A DNA stretch of 8,106 nt from Chloroflexota bacterium. Its GTDB lineage: Bacteria; Chloroflexota; Anaerolineae; Caldilineales; Caldilineaceae. A program made the translations under genes and the position numbers. Below are positions 1-5,989 of the stretch, piece by piece. The notes beneath the pieces are model-generated. The model saw only the letters and a program-made list of their open reading frames with translations. It made no database searches and was not told the DNA's origin. Each line of letters opens with the position of its first letter. Positions within the stretch are counted from its first letter, which is position 1. The DNA lies in assembly GCA_003577365.1 (NCBI GenBank), contig QEUY01000139.1, positions 1 through 8,106 of the forward strand, written 5' to 3'.

Positions 1-44
1 TGCCTGTACGTTTATGCGAGCCTTTAAGAAAGGAACTAGCCGCG

Positions 45-491
45 ATGTTTCAGCAGATTATTTTGGTGGGCAACTTGGGCCGTGATCCTGAGATGCGCTA
101 CACCCCCAGCGGTGTACCGGTCACCAGCTTCAGTTTAGCGGTCAGCAAACGATGGAACAGCCAAGACGGTCAACCACAAGAAAAGACGACCTGGTTCCGC
201 ATCACTGCTTGGCGGCGGACGGCGGAGACGGTCAGCCAATATCTCACCAAGGGGTCCAAGGTATTGGTCGTGGGTGAATTGGAGGAAGCGCGCACCTATC
301 AAGACCGGGATGGCAACACCCAGGTCTCACTAGAGGTGACTGCCCAGACGATCCGTTTTCTCAGCGGGCGCGGGGAGGGTGCGGGCGGCAACTTTGCCCA
401 TGAGGGCGTCGGCGCAGCCCCCGGCGCAGCGCGCAGCAGCCAGAACGCCCCTGCCGACATGGACATGACCGACGAGGACATCCCGTTCTAA
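45..491 (+). CDS. ssb: Single-stranded DNA-binding protein (SSB)
   Basis: This 148-residue protein should bind and protect single-stranded DNA in replication, recombination and repair, and recruit partner enzymes through its C-terminal tip. The N-terminal OB-fold spans about residues 1-106. It opens with MFQQIILVGNLGRDPEMRYT and contains the typical TTWFRITAW segment (49-56, with W50, F51 and W56) and GELEEARTYQDRDGN (77-91). A Gly/Ala-rich linker (about 108-137) leads to an acidic tip, MTDEDIPF, close to the classic DDDIPF partner-binding tail. Domain order and length fit bacterial SSB. The ATG at 45 follows an AAAGGA stretch at 29-34. An intrinsic terminator starts 32 bases after the stop, so no co-transcribed rpsR follows as in the common rpsF-ssb-rpsR order. 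What lies upstream is outside the window. Family assignment is nearly certain. Confidence 0.97.
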   Translation: MFQQIILVGNLGRDPEMRYTPSGVPVTSFSLAVSKRWNSQDGQPQEKTTWFRITAWRRTAETVSQYLTKGSKVLVVGELEEARTYQDRDGNTQVSLEVTAQTIRFLSGRGEGAGGNFAHEGVGAAPGAARSSQNAPADMDMTDEDIPF

Positions 492-523
492 CCCGCCCAT
501 TCTACCCTACATTGTGAAACTCG

Positions 524-555
524 AAACCGGCGATCTACGGGTCGCCGGTTTTTTG
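524..555 (+). terminator. Intrinsic terminator after ssb
   Basis: A stem of 10 bp (AAACCGGCGA at 524-533 pairing with TCGCCGGTTT at 542-551) encloses an 8-base loop and runs directly into a T tract (549-554). It lies 32 bases after the ssb stop codon and is a textbook Rho-independent terminator, so ssb transcription should end here. Confidence 0.92.
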
Positions 556-565
556 TTTACAGAAG

Positions 566-617
566 TTCACCGCAAAGCCGCAGAGCACGCAAAGTTCAGA
601 AGAAGAGCAGAAAAGGG
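566..617 (+). repeat. CGCAAAG-type dispersed repeat, copy A
   Basis: The sequence reads CACCGCAAAG, then CGCAGAG, CGCAAAG and an AGAAGAG purine tail. Related copies lie at 798-834, 2526-2566 and 3557-3600 on the opposite strand. Copy A lies 75 bases after the ssb stop and reads in the sense direction of ssb, but beyond its terminator. It carries no credible coding frame. Relatedness is judged by eye from shared 7-10 base blocks; function is unknown. Confidence 0.6.
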
Positions 618-797
618 ACAGCGGCGGCGCGCATCACATCTACTCTATTCCTCTTGCTTTTCTTTCCCCTTCCTGCTTTTGCCGGATCCCACAAGGTTCA
701 CCGGAGGGGCCGTCCCCGTGGCGGCCCGTTTGCCACGCCTGGACAGGCACGAGTCACGGACAGGCACGGGGGCCTGTCCCTACATGAGACGTTGCAC
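618..797. repeat. Gene-free spacer with GC-rich hairpin repeats
   Basis: I see no gene here; the frames crossing it have no ribosome-binding site and odd composition. The right part is built from short repeats. GGACAGGCAC occurs directly twice (741-750 and 758-767). The second copy forms a hairpin, GGACAGGC (758-765) with GCCTGTCC (772-779), around a 6-base loop. Just to the left, GGGCCG (707-712) can pair with CGGCCC (722-727), or GGGG (706-709) with CCCC (714-717). None has a T tract, so a terminator role is not supported. They look like REP-type intergenic repeats. Confidence 0.55.
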
Positions 798-834
798 TTC
801 TCTCTTCTCTGCGCCCTTTGCGACTTTGCGTTGA
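798..834 (-). repeat. CGCAAAG-type dispersed repeat, copy B
   Basis: On the minus strand it reads CAACGCAAAG, CGCAAAG, GGCGCAGAG and an AGAAGAGAGAA tail. It begins about 20 bases after the cupin stop codon and lies in the cupin gene's sense orientation. Together with copy A, which points the other way, it flanks the ssb-cupin spacer. Confidence 0.6.
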
Positions 835-854
835 GATCACCCCGGTAAATTCTC

Positions 855-1181
855 TCAATACCTGTAGTCCTCGCGCACGGGGCTGAAGATGTCCAGCGCC
901 TTGGCGGGCTGGTCGCCCACTGTGACCGTATGCTCCACACCGCCGGGGATGATCCACATGTCTCCCGGTTGGAGCGTGCGTGTTTCGTCGCCCACGGTGA
1001 AGGTCAACTCTCCCTCCAACAGAATCCCCGCCTGTTCATGCGGGTGGCTGTGCAGCGGCACGACGGCTTGCGCCGGCAGATCGATGAGCGACAGCAGCAT
1101 CTTTTCGCCCCAAAAGGTGCGCGCGGTGACCGCGCCAAAGAGTGTTTTGGGGTTGCGTTCGTCGGGTGACATGAAGTACAT
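855..1181 (-). CDS. Small cupin-domain protein
   Basis: This is a 108-residue single-domain cupin (Cupin_2 type), a small cytoplasmic beta-barrel that usually holds a metal. Motif 1 is visible as VPLHSHPHEQAGILLEGEL, with H44, H46, H48, E49/Q50 as likely metal ligands and G57. Motif 2 is PGDMWIIPGGVEHTV, with G73, P79, G80 and H84. The protein ends in DIFSPVREDYRY, a tail common among small cupins. The ATG at 1181 is backed by AAGGAG on the minus strand (1188-1193) with a 6-base spacer; an alternative ATG three codons in is less well placed. It is divergent from the URO-D-family gene, separated by 216 bp. Members act as isomerases, dioxygenases, lyases or ligand binders, so the substrate cannot be assigned. 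Family certain, role unknown. Confidence 0.9.
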   Translation of the reverse strand: MYFMSPDERNPKTLFGAVTARTFWGEKMLLSLIDLPAQAVVPLHSHPHEQAGILLEGELTFTVGDETRTLQPGDMWIIPGGVEHTVTVGDQPAKALDIFSPVREDYRY

Positions 1182-1185
1182 CGAG

Positions 1186-1194
1186 TTCTCCTTT
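1186..1194 (-). promoter_or_regulatory. Strong ribosome-binding site of the cupin gene
   Basis: On the minus strand the sequence AAAGGAGAA lies with its AAGGAG core 6 bases before the ATG at 1181. This supports that start over the internal ATG at codon 4. Confidence 0.8.
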
Positions 1195-1219
1195 GATAAA
1201 ATGGTGATAAGATGGCTGG

Positions 1220-1228
1220 TGATACAAT
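1220..1228 (+). promoter_or_regulatory. Possible extended -10 promoter for the URO-D-family gene
   Basis: TGATACAAT matches an extended -10 element (TGn followed by TACAAT, 5 of 6 to TATAAT). No good -35 is seen at the usual distance. Transcription would start near 1235 and give a leader of about 160 bases. The octamer TGGTGATA occurs at 1202-1209 and again at 1217-1224, so a direct repeat overlaps this element. This is a weak, single-box prediction. Confidence 0.3.
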
Positions 1229-1383
1229 GATTGGCTAGAGATGGTTGCCCGCAAGTCTACCGCACAGGGCGGGCGCGTCACAAGCCGCCATCAACTGGCC
1301 CAAAACCGGCAGTCAACGGGCCGTCGCTAGATTCAAGATAGTGAGAAGCGATCCCCACAACGCAGCACAGGCGCGTATCGCCC

Positions 1384-1390
1384 AAGGAGG
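1384..1390 (+). promoter_or_regulatory. Ribosome-binding site that sets the URO-D-family start
   Basis: AAGGAGG lies 7 bases before the ATG at 1398. The reading frame stays open upstream to an ATG at 1245, but those 51 extra codons have no ribosome-binding site and do not resemble the family, so 1398 is taken as the start. Confidence 0.85.
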
Positions 1391-1397
1391 CGCGGCC

Positions 1398-2474
1398 ATG
1401 ACCCACAGCACCCAACGACCCGACTACGCAAATCCGCCCTGGTTCCCGCTCACGCGCGAGGAGGTGATCGCCGCCATCGAGCGCACCGGCCCGCCGCGCA
1501 TCCCGCTGGTGCGGACCCTCTGGTGGGGCGAAGGCTTTGCCGAGCTGCACGGCGATGCGCTGGCGGCCTTTGACATCTATCCCGAAGATGCGATTGTCCT
1601 CTTTGTCGAGCCGGTCGCGCCGGAGACCATGGGGCTGTCCTGGCCGGTCGTCCTGGAAGGGCCGCACGACGCGCGCGTCGTGATCGACGACTGGGCCAAG
1701 CTGGATGAGTTTGTAGAAAAGCTGCCCGACCCAGCCCAAGACCCGCTGATGGCACGGGCGGCGGAACAGGCAGCGCGGCTGCGCGCCGAAGGGCGCTATG
1801 TACTCTTTGGCTGGTGGCGGCTCTTCTTTGAAAAACCGTGGGCGCTGCGCGGGATGCAAAACCTGTTGATGGACTATGTGCTCGCGCCCGAGCAGATCCA
1901 CCGGCTGCATGATGCGCTGTGTACGCATTATATCCGCTACCTGGATTACGCCATCCGCCACTTCCGGCCCGACGGCTTTTGGACCAGCGACGACCTGGGC
2001 CATCAAAAACAGTTGTTTATGAGCCCCGCCACCTTCCGCAGCCTGATCAAACCCTACTATGCGCGCATCGGCGACACGCTGCGCCCGCACGGGCTGCACT
2101 GGTGGCTGCATTCCTGCGGCAATAACACGGCGGTGCTGGACGACCTGGCCGAGGTGGGCGTCAACGTCTTTCACCCGGTACAAAAGGGGACAATGGACTA
2201 TGCCGCCACGGCGGCGGGCTATGGCGAGCGTATGACCTTCTTGGTGGGCTTTGACGTGCAGCATGTGCTGCAAGAGGAGAGTCCAGAGGGGGTGCGCGCC
2301 GAGGTGCGCGCCATCGTCGACACCTTTGACCGGCCCGGCGGCGGGCTGTGCATCGCCGCGGGCAACGGCATCCTGCCCGGCACGCCGCTGGAGAACATCC
2401 ATGCCTTTTTGGACGAGGCGCTGCGCTACGGCGCGGCGCACCGGCGGCAGTGGGCACGGCGTGTGCTTGCGTAG
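1398..2474 (+). CDS. Uroporphyrinogen decarboxylase family (MtaA/CmuA-like) protein
   Basis: This 358-residue cytoplasmic TIM-barrel protein belongs to the URO-D superfamily. That family holds the heme enzyme HemE and the zinc-dependent corrinoid methyltransferases of the MtaA/CmuA type. The methyltransferase-like branch is favoured. HSCGN (238-242) gives the H-x-C pair (H238, C240), and GLCIAAGNGILPGTPLENIHA carries a third possible zinc ligand, C318, before the usual NGI-PGTP-ENI ending. SDDLGHQKQLFMSP (197-210) and EVGVNVFHPVQ (252-262) are also typical, and length is normal. No corrinoid protein or activating reductase gene is adjacent, so a methyltransferase reaction is inferred only. 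Many such proteins sit beside sugar-catabolism genes without known function. Its gene converges on the SDR gene, separated by 100 bp that hold a 34-bp palindrome. It is not a standard HemE and should not be annotated as one. Confidence 0.88.
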   Translation: MTHSTQRPDYANPPWFPLTREEVIAAIERTGPPRIPLVRTLWWGEGFAELHGDALAAFDIYPEDAIVLFVEPVAPETMGLSWPVVLEGPHDARVVIDDWAKLDEFVEKLPDPAQDPLMARAAEQAARLRAEGRYVLFGWWRLFFEKPWALRGMQNLLMDYVLAPEQIHRLHDALCTHYIRYLDYAIRHFRPDGFWTSDDLGHQKQLFMSPATFRSLIKPYYARIGDTLRPHGLHWWLHSCGNNTAVLDDLAEVGVNVFHPVQKGTMDYAATAAGYGERMTFLVGFDVQHVLQEESPEGVRAEVRAIVDTFDRPGGGLCIAAGNGILPGTPLENIHAFLDEALRYGAAHRRQWARRVLA

Positions 2475-2486
2475 GGATAGCATATA

Positions 2487-2520
2487 TGCGTACGGACACG
2501 GTATACCGTGTCCGTACGCA
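2487..2520. repeat. Perfect 34-bp palindrome between convergent genes
   Basis: The half-site TGCGTACGGACACGGTA (2487-2503) is followed at once by its exact reverse complement (2504-2520), with no spacer and no mismatch. It begins 13 bases after the URO-D-family stop, in the space shared with the convergent SDR gene. As RNA either strand could fold into a very stable hairpin, but no T tract follows on either side, so it is not a classical intrinsic terminator. It may block read-through between the convergent genes, be a REP-like repeat, or be a protein-binding site. Confidence 0.85.
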
Positions 2521-2525
2521 GTCGC

Positions 2526-2566
2526 CTCTTTCTGACCTTTTCGCCTCTGCCCTTTGCGGTGAATAG
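2526..2566 (-). repeat. CGCAAAG-type dispersed repeat, copy C
   Basis: On the minus strand it reads CACCGCAAAGGGCAGAG followed by a purine-rich tail ending AGAAAGAG. It begins 8 bases after the SDR stop codon, in the SDR gene's sense orientation. This is the most diverged copy on its tail side. Confidence 0.55.
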
Positions 2567-2574
2567 TCCCTCTC

Positions 2575-3378
2575 TCACCACGCTGTCCAGCCGCCGTCGA
2601 CCAGCAGGTTTTGGCCGGTGATGTAGCTGCCGGCGTCGCTCGCCAACAGCACGACCGCGCCCTTGAGCTCCTCCGGTTGGCCCATCCGCCCCATCGGCGA
2701 CTTTGCCTCCAGCCGCTCGATGAACTCCGGCATGGGGCCGCTGACGCGCGGGGCCGGGAAGGGGCCGGGGCTGATGGCGTTGACGCGCACGTGATCCTTG
2801 GCCCAGTAGACCGCCAGATGGCGTGTCAGATGGATCAGCCCGCCCTTCAGGCCATGGTAGTTGGGCGGGCTGTTGACCGCCAACCCCGTATAGGCGTCGG
2901 GGTAGCTGCCCACCACGCCGTACATGCTGCCGATGTTGATGATCGAGCCGGGGGCCTGGCGGCGGCGCAGATGGTGAACCACCGCGCGCGCCAGCAGGAA
3001 ATAGGCCGTCACGCCGGTGTGATAGGCGCGGTCAAAGTCCTCGGCGGTGGCCGTGTCGATGCTGGGCGCGGTCGCGCCATAGGCGTTGTTGACCAGCACG
3101 TCGATGCGCCCCAGCCGCCGCTCGACCTCGGCCACAAACCCCGGAATCGTGCCGGTGTCGGACTGTTCAAAGCCGAGGCCGATATGGCCCTGACCGGGCA
3201 GCGTGGCGGCAAAAGCGGCGGCCTGTTCCGCCTTGCGGCTGGTCACCACCAGCGTGGCCCCGGCCTCGGCCAAGGCGCGGCTCATGGCCGACCCCAGCCA
3301 GCCCGACGCGCCGGTGACAATCGCCACCCGCCCCTGCAAGTTGAATAGATCTTGGATCGTGCGTTCCGGTTCAGCCAT
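2575..3378 (-). CDS. SDR-family NAD(P)-dependent oxidoreductase
   Basis: This 267-residue classical short-chain dehydrogenase/reductase should oxidise an alcohol or reduce a ketone in the cytoplasm with NAD(P). The Rossmann nucleotide motif is TGASGWLG (22-29), followed by VLVNNAYG (94-101). The catalytic residues are S151 (in NIGSMYG) and Y174/K178 (YHGLK). NAISPGP (200-206) and a C-terminal DGGW (261-264) complete the pattern. The Asn that completes the classical tetrad, usually in a VN-x-x-G-x-F segment, appears replaced by Gly near 122 (HTGVTAYF), judged by eye. Basic residues after strand 2 (SRKAEQ) mildly suggest NADP. The ATG at 3378 has only a weak GAGAG Shine-Dalgarno. It is the last gene of the minus-strand cluster, 243 bp after the Gfo/Idh gene, with a repeat and a gene remnant in between. 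Sugar or sugar-acid dehydrogenases such as gluconate 5-dehydrogenase look similar; substrate unknown. Confidence 0.93.
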   Translation of the reverse strand: MAEPERTIQDLFNLQGRVAIVTGASGWLGSAMSRALAEAGATLVVTSRKAEQAAAFAATLPGQGHIGLGFEQSDTGTIPGFVAEVERRLGRIDVLVNNAYGATAPSIDTATAEDFDRAYHTGVTAYFLLARAVVHHLRRRQAPGSIINIGSMYGVVGSYPDAYTGLAVNSPPNYHGLKGGLIHLTRHLAVYWAKDHVRVNAISPGPFPAPRVSGPMPEFIERLEAKSPMGRMGQPEELKGAVVLLASDAGSYITGQNLLVDGGWTAW

Positions 3379-3432
3379 GGGCGTACTCTCTATAGCAGGA
3401 TAGTATCAGGGTCATGGTATCAGGACAACAGG

Positions 3433-3558
3433 CTATTGAGCAGCTTCAGCAGCGGCCAACTGGCGCAGCGCCTGGCCGGCGATGTCCATGCCGACCAGGT
3501 CGCTCCGCGCCGCCAGCTGGCGGCGCGTGACCTCGCCCACGCGGCCATCGCCCACTGC
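3433..3558 (-). pseudogene. Probable 3' remnant of a decayed gene
   Basis: One minus-strand frame reads about 40 codons, GDGRVGEVTRRQLAARSD and on through LVGMDIAGQALRQLA, to a TAG at 3433-3435. Its composition resembles a genuine protein C-terminus and its codons are GC-rich in the third position like the neighbouring genes. Going 5', it has no start codon with a ribosome-binding site and runs straight into repeat copy D, where coding character ends. The simplest reading is the tail of a gene whose front was lost, perhaps with arrival of the repeat. I do not recognise the parent family. A competing frame (ending LLKLLNSLLS) looks less like protein. It lies between two catabolic oxidoreductases in the same direction, so the parent was probably part of this cluster. 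Confidence 0.4.
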
Positions 3559-3600
3559 TCTCTTCTCTGGTCTTTGCGCCCTTTGCGGTTGATTCTCTCT
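3557..3600 (-). repeat. CGCAAAG-type dispersed repeat, copy D
   Basis: On the minus strand it reads AACCGCAAAGGGCGCAAAG, a short spacer, then an AGAGAAGAGAGCA tail. It begins about 22 bases after the Gfo/Idh/MocA stop, in that gene's sense orientation, and abuts the gene remnant. It is closest to copy B. Confidence 0.6.
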
Positions 3601-3621
3601 ACTGCACAACCCGATGCGGCT

Positions 3622-4710
3622 TTACAACTCGACGCGGCGGCCTGTGCGGCTGGACTCATAGGCGGCGTCGACGACGCGCGCCACCTGCAGGGCATCCTCG
3701 CCGCTCGTCCAGCCGAGGATGTCCTGCTGTGTGCTCAGGATAAAGCGCCGGATAAAGGCCTCGCCCGACTTGCCGCCATAGGCGGGGGATTGGCCGTGGC
3801 TATACTGGCTGCTCCACTGCGGCGCGCCTGCCCAAGCCGGGTGAATGGTCTCGACATTCAGTTCGTTGGGAGAACTGCTCGACGACCAGTGGATGCGCCC
3901 CAGCCGCCCGTTGATGCCGACATAGGTGTCATAGCCCGCGGGGTTGTGATAGCCGCCGCCGCTCAGGGCCAGAATATAGCCGGCGTGCAGCGACCCGACC
4001 GCGCCCGACGCAAAGCGCAGCGCCAGCACGGCCACATCCTCCACGTCAATGGCCTCGCCGCTGCGCGTGGCGATCTCGGCCTGCACCGCGACGATCTCGT
4101 CCTGGGCCATATAGCGCATCAGGTCAATATAGTGGCAGCCCAGCCAGGAGAGGATGCCGCCGCCCGCCTTGGCTTGGCTAAAGAGCCAGTGCTGCGGGTT
4201 GCGGGCGCGCACTGCGGTCGTGACCATGCGCATCTCCACCGACATCAGCGGGCCGAGCGCGCCGCTGCCCACGATGCGCCGCGCCTCCTCCACTACGGCA
4301 TTGGCGCGGTTTTGATAGCAGACGCCCAGCTTCACGCCTTTGCGCCGCGCGGCGGCGATCACCTGTTCGGTGTCGGCGGCGCGGCGGCCGATCGGCTTTT
4401 CGGCCATCAGATGCTTGCCCGCCTCCAGCGTGCGCAGAAAGACATCCGGCCCCAGGTCATTGCGGAGGGCGGCGATGGCGAAATGCAGGTCGGGCCGGGC
4501 CAAGATCGCGTCGAGATCGGTGGAGGCCGTCTCCACCTTGTCGCCCAGTTCGCGGCGGGTGCGCGCCAACGCGTCGGCGTCGGCGTCCCAAAGCAGGATG
4601 CGTTCGACTTCGGGGAGCTGCTGGAGCGTGCGCAGATGGGCAAGGGAGTGGGGGTGTTCCACGCCCAAAAGGGCCGCGGTCACCGGCGTCGGCACAAGCG
4701 TATCGTTCAC
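3622..4710 (-). CDS. Gfo/Idh/MocA-family oxidoreductase
   Basis: This 362-residue cytoplasmic enzyme is a probable NAD(P)-dependent dehydrogenase of a sugar, inositol or related polyol. The N-terminal half is the Rossmann domain (about 10-130) with the family motif AEKPIG (103-108; K105 the usual catalytic lysine). The C-terminal alpha/beta domain carries GGGILSWLGCHYIDLMRYM (183-201), where H193 and D196 match the conserved active-site pair. The first glycine motif is not canonical: in place of GxGxxG there is GVEHPHSLAHL (16-26). The start is a GTG at 4710, preceded by AAAGG with a 7-base spacer; an in-frame TGA two codons upstream excludes an earlier start. It follows the Ldh-family gene by 42 bp and is likely co-transcribed with it. 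Family certain, substrate unknown. Confidence 0.93.
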   Translation of the reverse strand: MNDTLVPTPVTAALLGVEHPHSLAHLRTLQQLPEVERILLWDADADALARTRRELGDKVETASTDLDAILARPDLHFAIAALRNDLGPDVFLRTLEAGKHLMAEKPIGRRAADTEQVIAAARRKGVKLGVCYQNRANAVVEEARRIVGSGALGPLMSVEMRMVTTAVRARNPQHWLFSQAKAGGGILSWLGCHYIDLMRYMAQDEIVAVQAEIATRSGEAIDVEDVAVLALRFASGAVGSLHAGYILALSGGGYHNPAGYDTYVGINGRLGRIHWSSSSSPNELNVETIHPAWAGAPQWSSQYSHGQSPAYGGKSGEAFIRRFILSTQQDILGWTSGEDALQVARVVDAAYESSRTGRRVEL

Positions 4711-4752
4711 GGTTCAACCTTTGAGTACAGTGGCAGGAGAAGCGGTAGAAGA

Positions 4753-5835
4753 TTAAGCGCCGTCAAACGGCAACGGAATGTCATATTGGGCGGCTAGAAC
4801 CTGGATATCCTCGACCACATTGGGCGCAAGCGGGATGCCGGCCTGGCTGCGCGCTTGGCGCGCCTGGGCCTCCGGCTCGCCGGGGACCAGCACCGGCTGG
4901 GCCGGGTCCAGCGGCTCGGTGGCGTGCAGCGATTGGATCAGCGCGTCCATGCCGTCCTTAAAGTCCGTCACAGCGCGGAAGGCATCCACGCGGATCGCGC
5001 CGAAGAAATGGGCGTCGCCGGTCTGCACATACTGGCCCTCGGCGTTGCGCTCCCACCCGCCGGAAAGCAGCGCGCACAGCACCTCCACCGTGACCGAAAG
5101 CGCATAGCCCTTGTGCCCGCCTGTCTCGCGTGCGCCGCCCAGCGGCAGCAGACGGCGCACGGCAAAGGGGTCGGTGGTAGGCAGCCCCTCTTCGTCCAGC
5201 GCCCACCCCGGCGGGATCGTGCGCCCGGTCTCTTGATAAAGCCAGATGCGGTTCATCGGCGTGATCGAGGTGGCGATGTCGAGCAGGAAGGCTGGCTCCA
5301 CGCCGGTGGGGCAGGCGATGCTGATCGGGTTGGTGGAGAGGCGCGGCGTCTTGCCAAAGGTGGGCACAACGCCCATGGTCGCGCCGTCGTGCAGCAGATG
5401 GCCGGTCAGGCTGATGCCGATCATCTCCTGGGCCACGGCTTGCATGGCGTGATAGCCCGCCGCGCCGTAATGATGCGAGTTGCGCACCACGACGATACCG
5501 ATCCCATGGTCGCGCGCCTTTTGCATCGCCAGCCGCATGGCCCACGGCCCGACCACCAGCCCAAGCCCCTGGTCGCCGTCGACGCGTGCGGTGACGCTCG
5601 TCTCCTGTTCAATGCGAAATTCGGGGACGGCTTTGATGCGGCCCTCCGCTACGCCGTCGACATAGAAACGTTTGAGGTTGCGCACGCCGTGGGTGTCGAT
5701 GCCGTGCAGGTTGGCCCAGACCAAGACATCGGCGGCATCGGCGGCCTGGTCGGGCGGCACGCCCGCACGCGCCAGGGCAGCAGCGGCGAAACGCTTGAGC
5801 GAATCCGGGCGAACTGTCACAGACTGGGCGGCCAT
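4753..5835 (-). CDS. Malate/L-lactate dehydrogenase-family (Ldh_2) oxidoreductase
   Basis: This 360-residue enzyme belongs to the Ldh_2 family of NAD(P)-dependent 2-hydroxyacid dehydrogenases. The family includes malate, L-sulfolactate, ureidoglycolate and 2,3-diketo-L-gulonate (YiaK) dehydrogenases and is unrelated to classical LDH/MDH. Numbering from a start one codon earlier, it shows GIDTHGVRNL (46-55), NSHHYGAAGYHAM (120-132, with the probable catalytic histidine), LSTNPISIACP (167-177), DIATS (187-191) and GGHKGYALS (240-248). Length is typical. Two starts compete, GTG at 5838 and ATG at 5835. AGGAG (minus strand, 5842-5846) lies 3 bases from the GTG but 6 from the ATG, which favours the ATG. 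It is the first gene of the minus-strand cluster, behind a good promoter and an operator-like dyad. The substrate among 2-hydroxy or 2-oxo acids cannot be named. Confidence 0.94.
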   Translation of the reverse strand: MAAQSVTVRPDSLKRFAAAALARAGVPPDQAADAADVLVWANLHGIDTHGVRNLKRFYVDGVAEGRIKAVPEFRIEQETSVTARVDGDQGLGLVVGPWAMRLAMQKARDHGIGIVVVRNSHHYGAAGYHAMQAVAQEMIGISLTGHLLHDGATMGVVPTFGKTPRLSTNPISIACPTGVEPAFLLDIATSITPMNRIWLYQETGRTIPPGWALDEEGLPTTDPFAVRRLLPLGGARETGGHKGYALSVTVEVLCALLSGGWERNAEGQYVQTGDAHFFGAIRVDAFRAVTDFKDGMDALIQSLHATEPLDPAQPVLVPGEPEAQARQARSQAGIPLAPNVVEDIQVLAAQYDIPLPFDGA

Positions 5836-5841
5836 CACGCG

Positions 5842-5846
5842 CTCCT
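5842..5846 (-). promoter_or_regulatory. Ribosome-binding site deciding the Ldh-family start
   Basis: AGGAG on the minus strand is 6 bases from the ATG at 5835 and only 3 from the GTG at 5838, so the ATG is the better start. Confidence 0.7.
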
Positions 5847-5869
5847 GCAGGTCGTGGCGGTTGAAGTGA

Positions 5870-5899
5870 ACTGCCGGCAGTGGTTCAGAGGTAGAACCA
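5870..5899 (-). promoter_or_regulatory. Operator-like dyads at the start of the catabolic transcript
   Basis: Two inverted repeats sit side by side. TGGTTC (5881-5886) and GAACCA (5894-5899) form 6-bp arms around 7 bases. ACTGCCGGCAGT (5870-5881) is a perfect 12-bp palindrome. The first overlaps the expected transcription start (about 5892) and touches the -10 box at 5899, the usual place for repressor binding. The TGGT/ACCA ends recall GntR-family operators, but no regulator gene is in the window, so the partner is unknown. Confidence 0.5.
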
Positions 5900-5927
5900 G
5901 TGTACTATGGCGGGGAAGCCCTGTCAA
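5899..5927 (-). promoter_or_regulatory. Sigma70-type promoter of the minus-strand cluster
   Basis: On the minus strand a perfect -35 TTGACA (5922-5927) is followed, after exactly 17 bases, by TACACT (5899-5904; 4 of 6 to TATAAT). The predicted start near 5892 gives a leader of about 56 bases before the Ldh-family ATG. It is the best promoter match in the window and should drive the Ldh-family and Gfo/Idh genes, possibly also the SDR gene. Confidence 0.7.
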
Positions 5928-5989
5928 CCGAGCCAAAGCCTGGGCCGCTCCCCGCCGTACACCCGGACAATCGCAGCAAACGGCAGGGC

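Noticed and set aside
514..834. A 106-codon plus-strand frame after ssb
   Set aside because: It starts just before the ssb terminator stem, has no ribosome-binding site and consists mostly of repeat sequence.
1398..2474. Heme biosynthesis gene hemE
   Set aside because: The H-x-C plus distant Cys pattern and sequence style match the methyltransferase-like branch, and no heme genes are nearby.
1278..2483. A 401-codon open frame on the minus strand opposite the URO-D-family gene
   Set aside because: It has no ribosome-binding site or recognisable motif and mirrors a well-supported gene; long antisense frames are expected at this GC content.
2487..2520. dif or phage attachment site
   Set aside because: The palindrome has no asymmetric XerC/XerD arms, and no recombinase gene or flanking direct repeat is visible.
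3352..4797. A 481-codon open frame on the plus strand across the Gfo/Idh gene
   Set aside because: It is low in family-like motifs, antisense to a clear gene, and crosses the repeat and spacer; treated as a shadow frame.
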